From Rhodobacteraceae bacterium UBA6213 (lineage in GTDB: Bacteria > Pseudomonadota > Alphaproteobacteria > Rhodobacterales > Rhodobacteraceae), in assembly GCA_002421605.1 (NCBI GenBank), contig DISJ01000006.1, positions 62,001-126,000 of the forward strand: a stretch of DNA of 64,000 bases, in the 5' to 3' direction. A model generated the notes under the pieces. The model was given only the letters and a program-made list of their open reading frames with translations. It was not told where the DNA came from and did no database searches. Both the position numbers and the translations under genes were made by a program. Below, in pieces: positions 24,593-33,496 of this stretch. The first letter of the stretch is position 1. Each line of letters begins with the position of its first letter.

Positions 24593-24820
24593 ATGGCCGA
24601 CATGATACTCGACGCCAAAGGCCTCAACTGCCCGCTGCCGATCCTGCGCGCCAAAAAGGCACTGAAGGAACTGCCCTCGGGCGGAACGCTTGAGGTGCAG
24701 GCAACCGATCCCGGCGCGGTGAAGGACTTCGAAGCGTTTTGCCGCACAACCGGCAACGAGTTGGTGGAGCACCATATGGACGGGAATACCTACGTATTCC
24801 TGATCCGCCACACCGGCTAA
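24593..24820 (+). CDS. tusA: TusA sulfur carrier protein
   Basis: 75 residues. The CPxP signature (LNCPLPILRAKKAL) contains the persulfide-carrying Cys13. TusA hands sulfur between DsrE-type transferases and LbpA in this pathway. ATG 24593 follows GAAGGAACCACC; upstream in-frame sequence is inside dsrE3A in another frame. Converges on shdrR with 2 bp between the stop codons. Confidence 0.95.
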   Translation: MADMILDAKGLNCPLPILRAKKALKELPSGGTLEVQATDPGAVKDFEAFCRTTGNELVEHHMDGNTYVFLIRHTG

Positions 24821-24822
24821 GC

Positions 24823-25161
24823 CTAGCCGCAAAACTCCTTGTGCAGCATGGCGACGACGCGGCTGGTGCGGTCTTCGGAAAGGGAATAACTGATGGATCG
24901 ACCGCTGCGCCGGGCTGTCACGAGCTTGTCTTCGCGCAACCGCGCGAGTTGCTTTGAAACCACGGCTTGCGGCAAGGCCAACATCGTCTCTAGCTCGCCC
25001 ACCGCAGCGGGGCCTTCGGCCAGCCTGCACAAAATGACCAGCCGCGCCGGGTGCGAAAGCGATTTGAGGAAAACCGAAGTAACCTCTGCGCGGTCCAGCA
25101 TTTCTTCCGATGGCGGCTTGCCGCAGTCGGTCGTCTCTGGTGAACCTTCGCCCAAAGCCAT
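24823..25161 (-). CDS. shdrR: sHdrR, ArsR-family persulfide-responsive repressor
   Basis: 112 residues, winged helix-turn-helix: FLKSLSHPARLVILCRLAEG, LPQAVVSKQLARLREDKLV, SGRSISYSL. Cys45 and Cys111 are 66 residues apart and sit where SqrR/BigR-type repressors have the pair that forms a polysulfide bridge; an extra Cys13 is present. So it should sense sulfane sulfur and control shdr and perhaps soe genes. I chose ATG 25161 because GGAGG lies 8 nt before it; the frame opens from a GTG at 25200. Divergent from soeA. Confidence 0.88.
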   Translation of the reverse strand: MALGEGSPETTDCGKPPSEEMLDRAEVTSVFLKSLSHPARLVILCRLAEGPAAVGELETMLALPQAVVSKQLARLREDKLVTARRSGRSISYSLSEDRTSRVVAMLHKEFCG

Positions 25162-25272
25162 TTGCAAATCCTCCGCCTTCAGATGGTTTGACTTTACCAC
25201 AAGACGCGCGCTTCGACTGCCTAACGTTAATCATTAGTTGGCGCAAAACAAAATCAGATCAAGGGTCCTGGA
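25162..25272. promoter_or_regulatory. Divergent shdrR-soeA promoter region with possible operator
   Basis: 111 bp between the start codons of shdrR and soeA. It contains the perfect odd palindrome TAATCATTA (25228-25236) inside CTAACGTTAATCATTAGTTGG, whose outer AAC and GTT also mirror each other. Short AT-rich palindromes of this kind are typical of ArsR-family operators. Binding by sHdrR is an inference. Confidence 0.4.
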
Positions 25273-28053
25273 ATGAACCAGCCGTCGATTGACACGTCGC
25301 CCGCAGTATCGGACGAGATGCGCCAAACCACCTGCTACATGTGCGCCTGCCGCTGTGGCATCAACGTGCACCTGAAATCGGGGCGGGTCAGCTATATCGA
25401 GGGCAATCGCAAGCACCCGGTGAACCGTGGCGTTTTGTGCGCCAAGGGTGCCAGTGGCATCATGCAGGTCACTGCCCCAAGTCGACTACAAATGCCACTC
25501 CGGCGCGTTGGCCCACGCGGGTCGGGCGCGTTTGAAGAAATCAGCTGGGACGAGGCGTTGAACCTTGCGGTTTCGTGGATGAAACCGCTGCGCGAAACCG
25601 CGCCCGAAAAGCTGGCGTTTTTCACCGGGCGCGACCAATCGCAGGCGCTGACTTCGTGGTGGGCCCAGGCTTTTGGCACGCCCAATTACGCCGCACACGG
25701 CGGCTTTTGCTCGGTCAACATGGCGGCGGGGGGCATTTACACCATCGGCGGCGCGTTTTGGGAGTTTGGCCAGCCTGATTGGGACCGCACAAAGCTTTTC
25801 GTGCTATTCGGCGTGGCCGAAGACCACGACAGCAACCCCATCAAGATCGGGCTGGGCAAGCTCAAGGCGCGCGGCGCGCGTGTTGTGGGCGTGAACCCAA
25901 TCCGCTCGGGCTATAATGCCATTGCCGATGACTGGTTTGGCATCACGCCGGGCACTGATGGGTTGCTGATTCTTGCGCTGGTGCATTGTCTATTTGAGGC
26001 CGGCAAGATCGACCTCGACTATCTCGCGCGGTTCACCAACGCGCCGCTTTTGCTTGATGCAACCGAAGGGCCGGGCAAGGGGCTGTTTCTGCGCAACGCA
26101 GATGGCGTGCCACTGGTGATCGACCGGCAAACCGGCGCGCCCGCGCCTTGGAACGGGAAAGGCGTCGAGCCTGATCTGGGCGCAACCTGGCAAGGCGCGC
26201 GCACCGTGTTTCAGCACATGGCTGAACGCTATCTTTCGCCCAAATACGCACCAGAAGCGGTGGCCGAGCGTTGTGGCATCGCCGCAGACCGCATTCGCGC
26301 GCTGGCGGCAGAGCTGGCGCGGGTAGCCTTTGACGAAGCCATTGAAATCGCCCAACTCTGGACCGATTTTCGCGGCGTGCAGCACCAGAAAATGCCGGGT
26401 CGCCCGGTTTCGTTTCATGCGATGCGCGGTATCTCGGCACATTCGAACGGGTTTCAGACCGCGCGCGCGTTGCATTTGTTGCAGATCATCCTTGGCGCGG
26501 TCGAAACCCCCGGCAGCTACCGGTTGAAACCCCCCTATCCCAAACCGGCCGATGCGCACCCGGTGCCGCATTTCACTGCCGTACCCGGCAAACCACTGGC
26601 GGGGCCACACCTTGGGTATGTGCGCAGCCCCGAGCAGCTTGCGCTTAAGCCCGACGGCACACCGGCGCGCATCGACAAGGCATTTTCGTGGGAAAACCCG
26701 CTTTCGGCGCATGGGCTGATGCACATGGTCATCGCCAACGCGTACGCGGGCGACCCCTACCGCATCGACACGCTGTTTCTCTACATGGCCAACATGGCGT
26801 GGAACTCGTCGATGAATACCGCGCGCGTGATGGAAATGCTGACTGATAAGGGCGAAGATGGTGAGTATGTCATTCCGCGCATCATTTATTCGGATGCCTA
26901 CGCCAGCGAAATGGTGGCCTACGCCGATCTGATCTTGCCCGACACCACTTATCTGGAACGCCACGACTGCATCGGCCTGCTCGACCGCCCGATTTCAGAG
27001 CCTGATGCTGCAGGCGACAGTATCCGCTGGCCGGTGATCGAACCTGACCGCGACGTGCGCGGGTTTCAATCGGTGTTGCTTGATCTGGGCGCGCGGTTGG
27101 CGCTGCCCGGCATGGTGGCCGAAGATGGAAGCCCGAAATACCGCGACTACGCCGACTATATCGTGAACCACCAACGCCGTCCTGGCGTCGGGTCGTTGAT
27201 CGGCTGGCGCGGGGCCGATGGAACCAAAGAGGGGCGCGGCGAGCCGAACCTGAATCAGCTTGCCCGCTACATCGAAAATGGCAGCTTCTATCAGGCGCAT
27301 ATCCCTGAAGAGGCACAGTTCTACAAACCCTGGAACGCGGCCTATCAGGTTTGGGCGGTCAAGATTGGGCTTTACGATACGCCGCAGCCCTATCTTTTTG
27401 CGCTTTGGTCTGAACCTCTGCGCCGCTTTCAGCTTGCGGCCGAAGGCCACGGGCCCGCGCAGCCCCCCGAGCATCTGCGCGCGCAACTGCGCCTAGCGAT
27501 GGACCCATTGCCGATTTGGTATGCGCCCTTTGGTGAGGCCGGGGCGGGCGAGTATCCAGTGCACGCGCTGACCCAGCGGCCGATGGATATGTACCATTCC
27601 TGGGGTAGCCAGAACGCTTGGTTGCGCCAGATCCGGGGGCGAAATTTTCTGTATCTACCAACGAAAATCTGGGCGGCACAGGGGTTTTGCGAGGGCGACT
27701 ATGCCCGCGTCACAAGCCCCAGCGGCGAGATTGTGGCGCCGGTGGCGCATATGCCCGCGCTGAACGAAAACACAGTCTGGACATGGAACGCGATCGGCAA
27801 GCGCAAGGCGGCTTGGGCGCTAGATGACGGCGCAAGCGAAGCGAAAGAGGGTTTCTTGCTGAACCATCTGATTTCGGAATTGCAGCCTGCACAGGCCGAT
27901 GGGCACCGGCGCGCCAATTCCGACCCGGTAACGGGGCAGGCCGCGTGGTTCGACCTGAGGGTGCGGATAGAGCGAGTGGGGCCGCGCGACCATGCCGAAC
28001 CCGTCTTTCCGCCGCTGCCGCGGGTAGTGCCCAAGGGGAGGACACGCGCATGA
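25273..28053 (+). CDS. soeA: SoeA, molybdopterin subunit of cytoplasmic sulfite dehydrogenase
   Basis: 926 residues of the complex iron-sulfur molybdoenzyme family. The N-terminal CYMCACRCGINVHLKSG ligates a [4Fe-4S] cluster; then FTGRDQSQALTSWWAQ, NPIRSGYNAIADDW and a C-terminal molybdopterin dinucleotide-binding domain. No twin-arginine signal, so it acts in the cytoplasm, as SoeABC does when oxidising sulfite to sulfate with quinone as acceptor. Adjacency to shdr and the SoeB/SoeC partners supports sulfite rather than tetrathionate or polysulfide as substrate. Overlaps soeB (ATGA). Confidence 0.92.
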   Translation: MNQPSIDTSPAVSDEMRQTTCYMCACRCGINVHLKSGRVSYIEGNRKHPVNRGVLCAKGASGIMQVTAPSRLQMPLRRVGPRGSGAFEEISWDEALNLAVSWMKPLRETAPEKLAFFTGRDQSQALTSWWAQAFGTPNYAAHGGFCSVNMAAGGIYTIGGAFWEFGQPDWDRTKLFVLFGVAEDHDSNPIKIGLGKLKARGARVVGVNPIRSGYNAIADDWFGITPGTDGLLILALVHCLFEAGKIDLDYLARFTNAPLLLDATEGPGKGLFLRNADGVPLVIDRQTGAPAPWNGKGVEPDLGATWQGARTVFQHMAERYLSPKYAPEAVAERCGIAADRIRALAAELARVAFDEAIEIAQLWTDFRGVQHQKMPGRPVSFHAMRGISAHSNGFQTARALHLLQIILGAVETPGSYRLKPPYPKPADAHPVPHFTAVPGKPLAGPHLGYVRSPEQLALKPDGTPARIDKAFSWENPLSAHGLMHMVIANAYAGDPYRIDTLFLYMANMAWNSSMNTARVMEMLTDKGEDGEYVIPRIIYSDAYASEMVAYADLILPDTTYLERHDCIGLLDRPISEPDAAGDSIRWPVIEPDRDVRGFQSVLLDLGARLALPGMVAEDGSPKYRDYADYIVNHQRRPGVGSLIGWRGADGTKEGRGEPNLNQLARYIENGSFYQAHIPEEAQFYKPWNAAYQVWAVKIGLYDTPQPYLFALWSEPLRRFQLAAEGHGPAQPPEHLRAQLRLAMDPLPIWYAPFGEAGAGEYPVHALTQRPMDMYHSWGSQNAWLRQIRGRNFLYLPTKIWAAQGFCEGDYARVTSPSGEIVAPVAHMPALNENTVWTWNAIGKRKAAWALDDGASEAKEGFLLNHLISELQPAQADGHRRANSDPVTGQAAWFDLRVRIERVGPRDHAEPVFPPLPRVVPKGRTRA

Positions 28054-28784
28054 CCTGCCTGCCCGCCCACACCGACAAAAAGCTCGGCCTCGCCATCGAT
28101 CTCGATACCTGCGTGGGCTGTCAGGCCTGCGTGTCCGCCTGCAAGGGGTGGAACGATCAGGGCTATGGCGCGTCATTGTCCGACCAAAACCCTTACGGCG
28201 CGAACCCCTCTGGCACGTTCCTGAACCGGGTGCATAGCTATCAGGTGGCCCCCGACGAGGGCGCGGTGCAGACCATCGCCTTTCCACGTTCGTGCCTGCA
28301 TTGCGATGACGCGCCCTGCGTGACTGTCTGTCCAACAGGGGCAAGCTACAAGCGCGCAGAGGACGGCATTGTGCTGGTTAACGAAGATGCCTGCATCGGC
28401 TGCGGTCTTTGTGCTTGGGCCTGCCCTTATGGTGCGCGCGAGTTGGACGCAGCGGCGGGGGTGATGAAGAAATGCACGCTGTGCGTCGACCGCATTTACA
28501 ACGAGAACCTGCCCGAGGTAGACCGCGTGCCCGCTTGCGTGCGCAGTTGCCCGACCGGTGCGCGGCATTTTGGCGATTTTGCCGACCCGGAAAGCAACGT
28601 GAGCCGACTTAGCCGCGAACGCGGCGGTGTGGCGCTGATGCCGGAAATGGGCACCGCGCCAACCAATCGCTACCTACCCCCGCGCCGCAAGGATACGCTG
28701 GCCGCACCTGCGCTGGCACCGCTGGGCGATTTCATGGCCACCGGGCTTGCGGGCTGGCTTGATCGTATTTTGGGGGGCCGCTGA
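28050..28784 (+). CDS. soeB: SoeB, four-[4Fe-4S] electron-transfer subunit
   Basis: 244 residues. Cys clusters CVGCQACVSACKG, CLHCDDAPCVTVCPTG, CIGCGLCAWACPYG and CTLCVDRI with the partner CVRSCPTGAR give four cubane clusters, the wiring between the Mo subunit and the membrane subunit. ATG 28050 overlaps the soeA stop, with GGGGAGGACACGCGC upstream; a longer upstream frame is inside soeA and rejected. Cytoplasmic. Confidence 0.93.
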   Translation: MTCLPAHTDKKLGLAIDLDTCVGCQACVSACKGWNDQGYGASLSDQNPYGANPSGTFLNRVHSYQVAPDEGAVQTIAFPRSCLHCDDAPCVTVCPTGASYKRAEDGIVLVNEDACIGCGLCAWACPYGARELDAAAGVMKKCTLCVDRIYNENLPEVDRVPACVRSCPTGARHFGDFADPESNVSRLSRERGGVALMPEMGTAPTNRYLPPRRKDTLAAPALAPLGDFMATGLAGWLDRILGGR

Positions 28785-29659
28785 TGAATCCTGCACCTTC
28801 TGTCATTCTGTTCACGGTTTTTTCGGGGGCCGGTTTCGGCTTTCTTGCCTTTCTTGGCGCAGGGTTGGTTGACGCTTCTGGCTGGGCGGCCTTTGGGCTT
28901 TGGTTTCTGGGCTATGCTCTGGCAGTGGGCGGGCTTTTGGCTTCGGTGTTTCACCTTGGCAACCCGCGCAGGTCCATGCGCGCATTCAGCCAGTGGCGTA
29001 CAAGCTGGCTGAGCCGCGAAGCTTGGGCTGCGGTGGCAACGCTGACGCTGCTCGCGCCGGTGGCGCTGTCAGACTGGATGGGGTTCAACTGGCCGCGCAG
29101 CTGGGGGCTTTTGGCCGCGGCGCTGTGTCTTGCCACTGTCGGCACCACCTCGATGATCTATACGCAGCTCAAGACCGTGCCGCGCTGGCATCACTGGATC
29201 ACACCCGTCAGCTTTGCCGTCTTTGCGCTTGCGGGCGGGGCGGTTCTTTCGGGTGACGGTCGCTGGACGGCGGCAATGCTGGTGGTGCTGGGGATTGTTC
29301 TACCCGCGCTCTGGCAGATCGGCGATGGCCGCTTTGCCGCGGTTGGCGTGGGCATCGGCTCGGCCACGGGGCTTGGCGCTATCGGCAAGGTCACGGTGTT
29401 CGAGCAACCCCACACCTCGCCCAATTACCTGATGCGCGAGATGATCTACGTTGTCGGCCGTAAGCATGCTGCGCGGCTGCGTGTGCTGGCCTATGGGCTG
29501 GCGGTGGTGGCGCCGCTGGCGGTGGTGCTGGTGCTGCCAGGTGGCCCTGCGCGTGTGGCGCTGGCAGCGCTATTGCATCTGACCGGGGTTCTGGCCGCGC
29601 GCTGGCTGTTCTTTGCGCAGGCCGAGCATGTGGTAGGCCTTTACTACGGGCAGCGCTAA
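28784..29659 (+). CDS. soeC: SoeC, NrfD/DmsC-like membrane anchor
   Basis: 291 residues with about eight hydrophobic helices, DmsC type (HLGNPRRSMRAFSQWRTSWLSREAW is the conserved loop, here split by helices). It anchors SoeAB at the inner membrane and passes electrons to the quinone pool. Start overlaps the soeB stop (TGATG). End of the operon; 83-95 bp to the next gene. Confidence 0.93.
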   Translation: MNPAPSVILFTVFSGAGFGFLAFLGAGLVDASGWAAFGLWFLGYALAVGGLLASVFHLGNPRRSMRAFSQWRTSWLSREAWAAVATLTLLAPVALSDWMGFNWPRSWGLLAAALCLATVGTTSMIYTQLKTVPRWHHWITPVSFAVFALAGGAVLSGDGRWTAAMLVVLGIVLPALWQIGDGRFAAVGVGIGSATGLGAIGKVTVFEQPHTSPNYLMREMIYVVGRKHAARLRVLAYGLAVVAPLAVVLVLPGGPARVALAALLHLTGVLAARWLFFAQAEHVVGLYYGQR

Positions 29660-29754
29660 GTGGCGCGACAAAGGTGAAAAGCCGCCGCTTGGGGGTTTTC
29701 GCCGCGCGACGGCGCCGCTAAGGTTCGCGCCAAGGCTGGATCATGGGGGCTTCG

Positions 29755-29991
29755 ATGCGCTGCGTATTCGTTCAGGTAAGGTGCCAACCGGGCAAGACCT
29801 ATGAGGTTGCCGACGCGATCTATGAGCGCGAGGTGGTCAGCGAACTTTATTCGACCTCGGGCGATTATGACCTGATCGCCAAAGTTTATGTGCCCGACGA
29901 GGCTGATGTGGGCCATTTTCTGACCGAGGCGCTGTTCGATATTCCCGGTATCAGCCGAACTCTGACGACGATGACTTTCAGGGCGTTCTAG
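29755..29991 (+). CDS. Stand-alone Lrp/AsnC ligand-binding (RAM) domain protein
   Basis: 78 residues. VFVQVRCQPGKTYEVADAI and STSGDYDLIAKVYVP are the conserved RAM-domain segments; the DNA-binding helix-turn-helix is absent. Such small proteins bind amino acids or partner regulators. ATG 29755 with GGGGG just before it is preferred; ATG 29743 would add four residues. Common in Rhodobacterales; no evident tie to sulfur genes. Confidence 0.85.
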   Translation: MRCVFVQVRCQPGKTYEVADAIYEREVVSELYSTSGDYDLIAKVYVPDEADVGHFLTEALFDIPGISRTLTTMTFRAF

Positions 29992-29993
29992 CC

Positions 29994-30752
29994 TTACCTG
30001 CGCAGCATCCGGAAAGCAGCTGATGCGGCCCAACCCGCCACCACGGCCAGCACAAGCGACATCATCCCATACGCATAGGCATGTTCGCGTGACATCAAAA
30101 ACAGCGTACGCTCCAGCCCAATCTTGCGCACCGGAAGCGCAGAGCGGTACAGATCAATCACCTCGCCACCGCGCAGCAGGTAGATACGCACCTTGTAATC
30201 GCCTTCGACGAGGTTTGCGGGCAGCTTGAAATCGGCGCGAAACAGCGTGCCCTCGATCAGCTTCACCGAGCCTTCTGCAAGCGAATACTGCCCTTCGGCT
30301 ACGCGGATGCGCAACAGCGCCTCGGTAAAGGGGCGCGCGTCTTCAACTTCAAGCGGGCCGGAAAAAGCGCGCACTGCAAGAGGCACCGAAATGCGTTGGC
30401 GAACGTCTTCGGCAGGGTCAAGAATCTCGTCAAGCGGGCCGGTGCTGGCAACCGAATAATAGCTTGGCGTCGCCGATACACCCACCTCTTCGGTGTTGAT
30501 CCAGATCCCCGCAATATGATCTTTGCGCCGGATCGTGACCGAACCTGCAGGGCCTTCGAGCGTTACGATCACTTGCATCGGTGGCCCGGCAGGTTCGGGC
30601 GCATCGCGGCGCACGGCACCGTAGATCAGCACCTCGGTGCCGTCAAAACTGGAGGTGATGCCGACTTCGTCCAGCGAAAGCCCGGCAACCACAGTTTCGG
30701 CATAAGCCGGAGCAGCGCCCAGCAGCACTAGCAGCAGAAGCGCGCGGATCAT
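29994..30752 (-). CDS. TIGR02186-family membrane protein
   Basis: 252 residues: signal peptide (1-18, APAYA), a large extracytoplasmic beta-rich domain (for example DEVGITSSFDGTEVLIYGAV, IAGIWINTEEV) and one C-terminal membrane helix (about 228-248). This family is regularly encoded with TauE/SafE permeases; here the permease stop overlaps this start by 4 bp. Together they may form a transport unit for sulfite or sulfonates. Function not proven. Confidence 0.85.
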   Translation of the reverse strand: MIRALLLLVLLGAAPAYAETVVAGLSLDEVGITSSFDGTEVLIYGAVRRDAPEPAGPPMQVIVTLEGPAGSVTIRRKDHIAGIWINTEEVGVSATPSYYSVASTGPLDEILDPAEDVRQRISVPLAVRAFSGPLEVEDARPFTEALLRIRVAEGQYSLAEGSVKLIEGTLFRADFKLPANLVEGDYKVRIYLLRGGEVIDLYRSALPVRKIGLERTLFLMSREHAYAYGMMSLVLAVVAGWAASAAFRMLRR

Positions 30753-31669
30753 GGCGCACCCCCCGGATACAGCGAATAGAGGTCAGACGGCGTTAGCAGA
30801 AGATCAAGCGCCAGCTTGATCGCAACCGCCAGCACCAAAAGCGCCAACAACATCCGCAGCTCTTCAGCCTTGAGGCGGCCCGACAGCCGGGTGCCGACCT
30901 GTGCGCCGACAACGCTGCCTGCAATCAGCAAAAACGCCAGCACGATATCGACCGACTGGTTGGTTACCGCGTGCGCCATAGTGGTAAAGGCAGATACGAA
31001 AATGACCTGAAACAACGAGGTTCCGATCACCACTTTTGTCGGCATTCCCAGAATGTAGATCATCGCGGGAACCATGATGAAACCGCCGCCCACACCCATG
31101 ATTGCCGCCAGCACACCCACGACCAACCCGACCAGCACCGGCGGGATCACCGAGATATAAAGCCCCGAGGCGCGAAACTTCATCTTGAGCGGCAGATTGT
31201 GCACCCAGTGGTGTTGATGCCGCTTGGTGCGCCGCGCCCCGGGATTGCGCGCGCGCCGCCACGAACGCAGCCCTTCTTGTGCCATCAGAAGGCCGATGAA
31301 GCCCAAAAACACCACATAGGAAAGCTGCACCACAAGGTCGATCTGACCAAGTGATTGCAGCCAGTTGAAAACCAAAATGCCTGCGGCAGACCCCATGATG
31401 CCGCCGACTAGCAGCACAGTGCCCATCGGAATATCTACCGATTTGCGCTTCAGATGCGCAAGCACCCCGGAAACCGACGAGGCCACGACCTGATTGGACC
31501 CGGTCGCCACCGCCACGCCCGGCGGTATCCCGATGAAGAACAACAAGGGCGTGATCAAAAACCCGCCACCTACCCCGAACAGACCAGAAAGCACGCCCAC
31601 CACGCCGCCCAGCCCCAGCAGCAGAAACGCGTTTACGGCAACGTCGGCAATGGGCAGATAGATTTGCAT
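30749..31669 (-). CDS. TauE/SafE-family sulfite/organosulfur permease
   Basis: 306 residues with about eight hydrophobic helices and the family repeat (GVLSGLFGVGGGFLITPLL and GVLAAIMGVGGGFIMVPAM). The family exports sulfite or related anions. Placed 2 kb from SoeABC and sHdr, it could remove sulfite made by sHdr when SoeABC is saturated. Transcribed ahead of the TIGR02186 gene. Confidence 0.9.
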   Translation of the reverse strand: MQIYLPIADVAVNAFLLLGLGGVVGVLSGLFGVGGGFLITPLLFFIGIPPGVAVATGSNQVVASSVSGVLAHLKRKSVDIPMGTVLLVGGIMGSAAGILVFNWLQSLGQIDLVVQLSYVVFLGFIGLLMAQEGLRSWRRARNPGARRTKRHQHHWVHNLPLKMKFRASGLYISVIPPVLVGLVVGVLAAIMGVGGGFIMVPAMIYILGMPTKVVIGTSLFQVIFVSAFTTMAHAVTNQSVDIVLAFLLIAGSVVGAQVGTRLSGRLKAEELRMLLALLVLAVAIKLALDLLLTPSDLYSLYPGGAP

Positions 31670-31740
31670 TTTCGGGACTTTTCAGCTTGGCAAAAAAACT
31701 GTGCGCCCCGTGGCGGATGTTTGTCAAACGCCGCGACGGG

Positions 31741-32544
31741 TCAGACGAGATCGCGCAGGTATCGTCGCAAAACCCGTTCCAGTTTTGTCGCACCTAGTGG
31801 CGCCATTGCCTTGGTATGTTCGTGGCTGATTGCCTCTGCCGAAAGCCCGGCCCCCATGTTGGTCACTACCGAAACCGCCGCAACGGCCAGCCCAAGAAAG
31901 CGTGCAAGGATCACTTCGGGCACTGTGGACATGCCCACAGCATCAGCCCCGAGAATTCGCGCAGCGCGAATTTCGGCCGGGGTTTCAAACGAAGGCCCCG
32001 AAAACCAGCAATAGACACCCTCAGGCAACGCCACCCCTTCAGCCGCTGCTGCGGCCTTGAGCCCCGCGCGCATGGCAGGGTCGTGCGCTTCGGTCAGTGG
32101 CACAAAACGCGAATCCGAAGGCTCGCCAATCAGCGGGTTGGCCCCGGCAAACGCGATGTGGTCATTGAGCAGCATCAGCCCGCCCGGCGGGATATCGGCG
32201 CGCAGGCTACCAGCTGCGTTGGTCAACAAAAGGCTTTCCGCCCCCAGGTCCTTGAGCACTTCCAAAGGCAAGCGCATTTCGGCGGGATTGCCGCGTTCGT
32301 AGTAATGCGCGCGCCCACCGAATACTGCCACCCGCACGCCTTCCAGATCGCCAATCACCAGTTTCGGATTGTGGCCCGAAACCCCGGCATGTGGAAAGCC
32401 CGGAAGGTCGGCATAGTCAATCGCCACACCCTGCACGGCCTCGGCCAGATGCCCCAAGCCTGACCCGAGGATCAGCCCCAACCGTGGCGGTTCTGCCCCG
32501 ACGCGGGCGCGTATAAGGGTAGCAAGATCAGCGCTCTTTGACAT
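31741..32544 (-). CDS. punA: Purine nucleoside phosphorylase
   Basis: 267 residues, trimeric PNP class. Motifs: LGLILGSGLGHLAE (phosphate site), GFPHAGVSGH, GRAHYYE, LLTNAAGSL, GPSFETPAEIR and GMSTVPEVILAR. It phosphorolyses purine nucleosides in the cytoplasm. It overlaps the upstream permease gene by 17 bp and is last in a nucleoside uptake operon, so imported nucleosides are cleaved at once. ATG 32544 is preferred; the frame extends upstream to 32595 without homology. Confidence 0.93.
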   Translation of the reverse strand: MSKSADLATLIRARVGAEPPRLGLILGSGLGHLAEAVQGVAIDYADLPGFPHAGVSGHNPKLVIGDLEGVRVAVFGGRAHYYERGNPAEMRLPLEVLKDLGAESLLLTNAAGSLRADIPPGGLMLLNDHIAFAGANPLIGEPSDSRFVPLTEAHDPAMRAGLKAAAAAEGVALPEGVYCWFSGPSFETPAEIRAARILGADAVGMSTVPEVILARFLGLAVAAVSVVTNMGAGLSAEAISHEHTKAMAPLGATKLERVLRRYLRDLV

Positions 32545-33496
32545 AGGCTTCCCCCCCTGCGCGCGGTGGCGTTGCTTTGCCGATGAACCCGGCAAGAATG
32601 ACCACTGTCAGAATATAAGGCAACGCTTGCATGAACTGAACCGGTACAACGAAAAGTCCCACGTCGATATTCTGAAATCGAATTGCCACAGCTTCCAGCA
32701 ACCCGAACAGCATGGTCGCCCACAGCACGCGCCACGGCCGCCAGTTGGCAAAAATCAGCGCGGCGAGCGCGATAAAGCCCTTGCCCGCCGTCATTTCCTT
32801 GCCAAAGCCTGCCGAGGGCGCCGAGGTCGCAAGATAAGCGCCCGCGAAACCGCACAGGATGCCCGCAATCGCCACCGCCGTATACCGCAGCCGCAGCACC
32901 GAAACGCCCGCTGTATCAACCGACTCGGGGTTTTCGCCGACCGCGCGCAGGCGCAGGCCAAAGCGGGTGCGAAACAGCAGGAACCACGTCAGCGGAACGA
33001 TGGCGAAGGCGATATAAACAAGGATCGTGTGCCCCGAAATCAGGTCATGATAAACTGTTCCGAACACGGGCACGTCGGCCAACGCATCTGCCCCCGGCAA
33101 GGTGATCGATTCAAACCGTGCCGAACCTTTGATCGGCGGGGTGCGCCCGCCGAGTTGAAACAGGTTTTGCCCGATCAGCACGGTCAGCCCGGAGGCCAGA
33201 AAGTTGATTGCCACACCAGAAATCAGCTGATTGCCGCGAAAGGTGATCGAGGCAAGGCCGTGGATGAGCGCCAGCGCCAGCGACCCGCCAATTGCCGCGA
33301 TTAGGCCAAGCCATGCCGAGCCGGTAATCGAGGCGACCGCGCCGGCCGTAAAGGCACCCATCAGCATCTTGCCTTCCAGCCCGATGTCGAACACGCCAGA
33401 ACGTTCCGAATATAGCCCCGCCAATGCGGCAAGCAGTAACGGAATACCCAGTCGCACTCCGGAATCGAGCACCTGAATGAGTGTCGAAAGATCCAT
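32528..33496 (-). CDS. nupQ: ABC nucleoside transporter permease (second)
   Basis: 322 residues, about nine membrane helices, BPD_transp_2 family: SERSGVFDIGLEGKMLMGAF, NPESVDTAGVSVLRLRY. Second permease of a BMP-type nucleoside importer. ATG 33496 overlaps the stop of the other permease (TGATG); the GTG one codon upstream is less likely. The gene symbol follows the Nup naming used in related systems and is tentative. Confidence 0.88.
   Translation of the reverse strand: MDLSTLIQVLDSGVRLGIPLLLAALAGLYSERSGVFDIGLEGKMLMGAFTAGAVASITGSAWLGLIAAIGGSLALALIHGLASITFRGNQLISGVAINFLASGLTVLIGQNLFQLGGRTPPIKGSARFESITLPGADALADVPVFGTVYHDLISGHTILVYIAFAIVPLTWFLLFRTRFGLRLRAVGENPESVDTAGVSVLRLRYTAVAIAGILCGFAGAYLATSAPSAGFGKEMTAGKGFIALAALIFANWRPWRVLWATMLFGLLEAVAIRFQNIDVGLFVVPVQFMQALPYILTVVILAGFIGKATPPRAGGEAYVKER

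Noticed and set aside
25273..29659. Tetrathionate, polysulfide or DMSO reductase
   Set aside because: SoeA lacks a Tat signal, so the complex is cytoplasmic, and the shdr context favours sulfite dehydrogenase.
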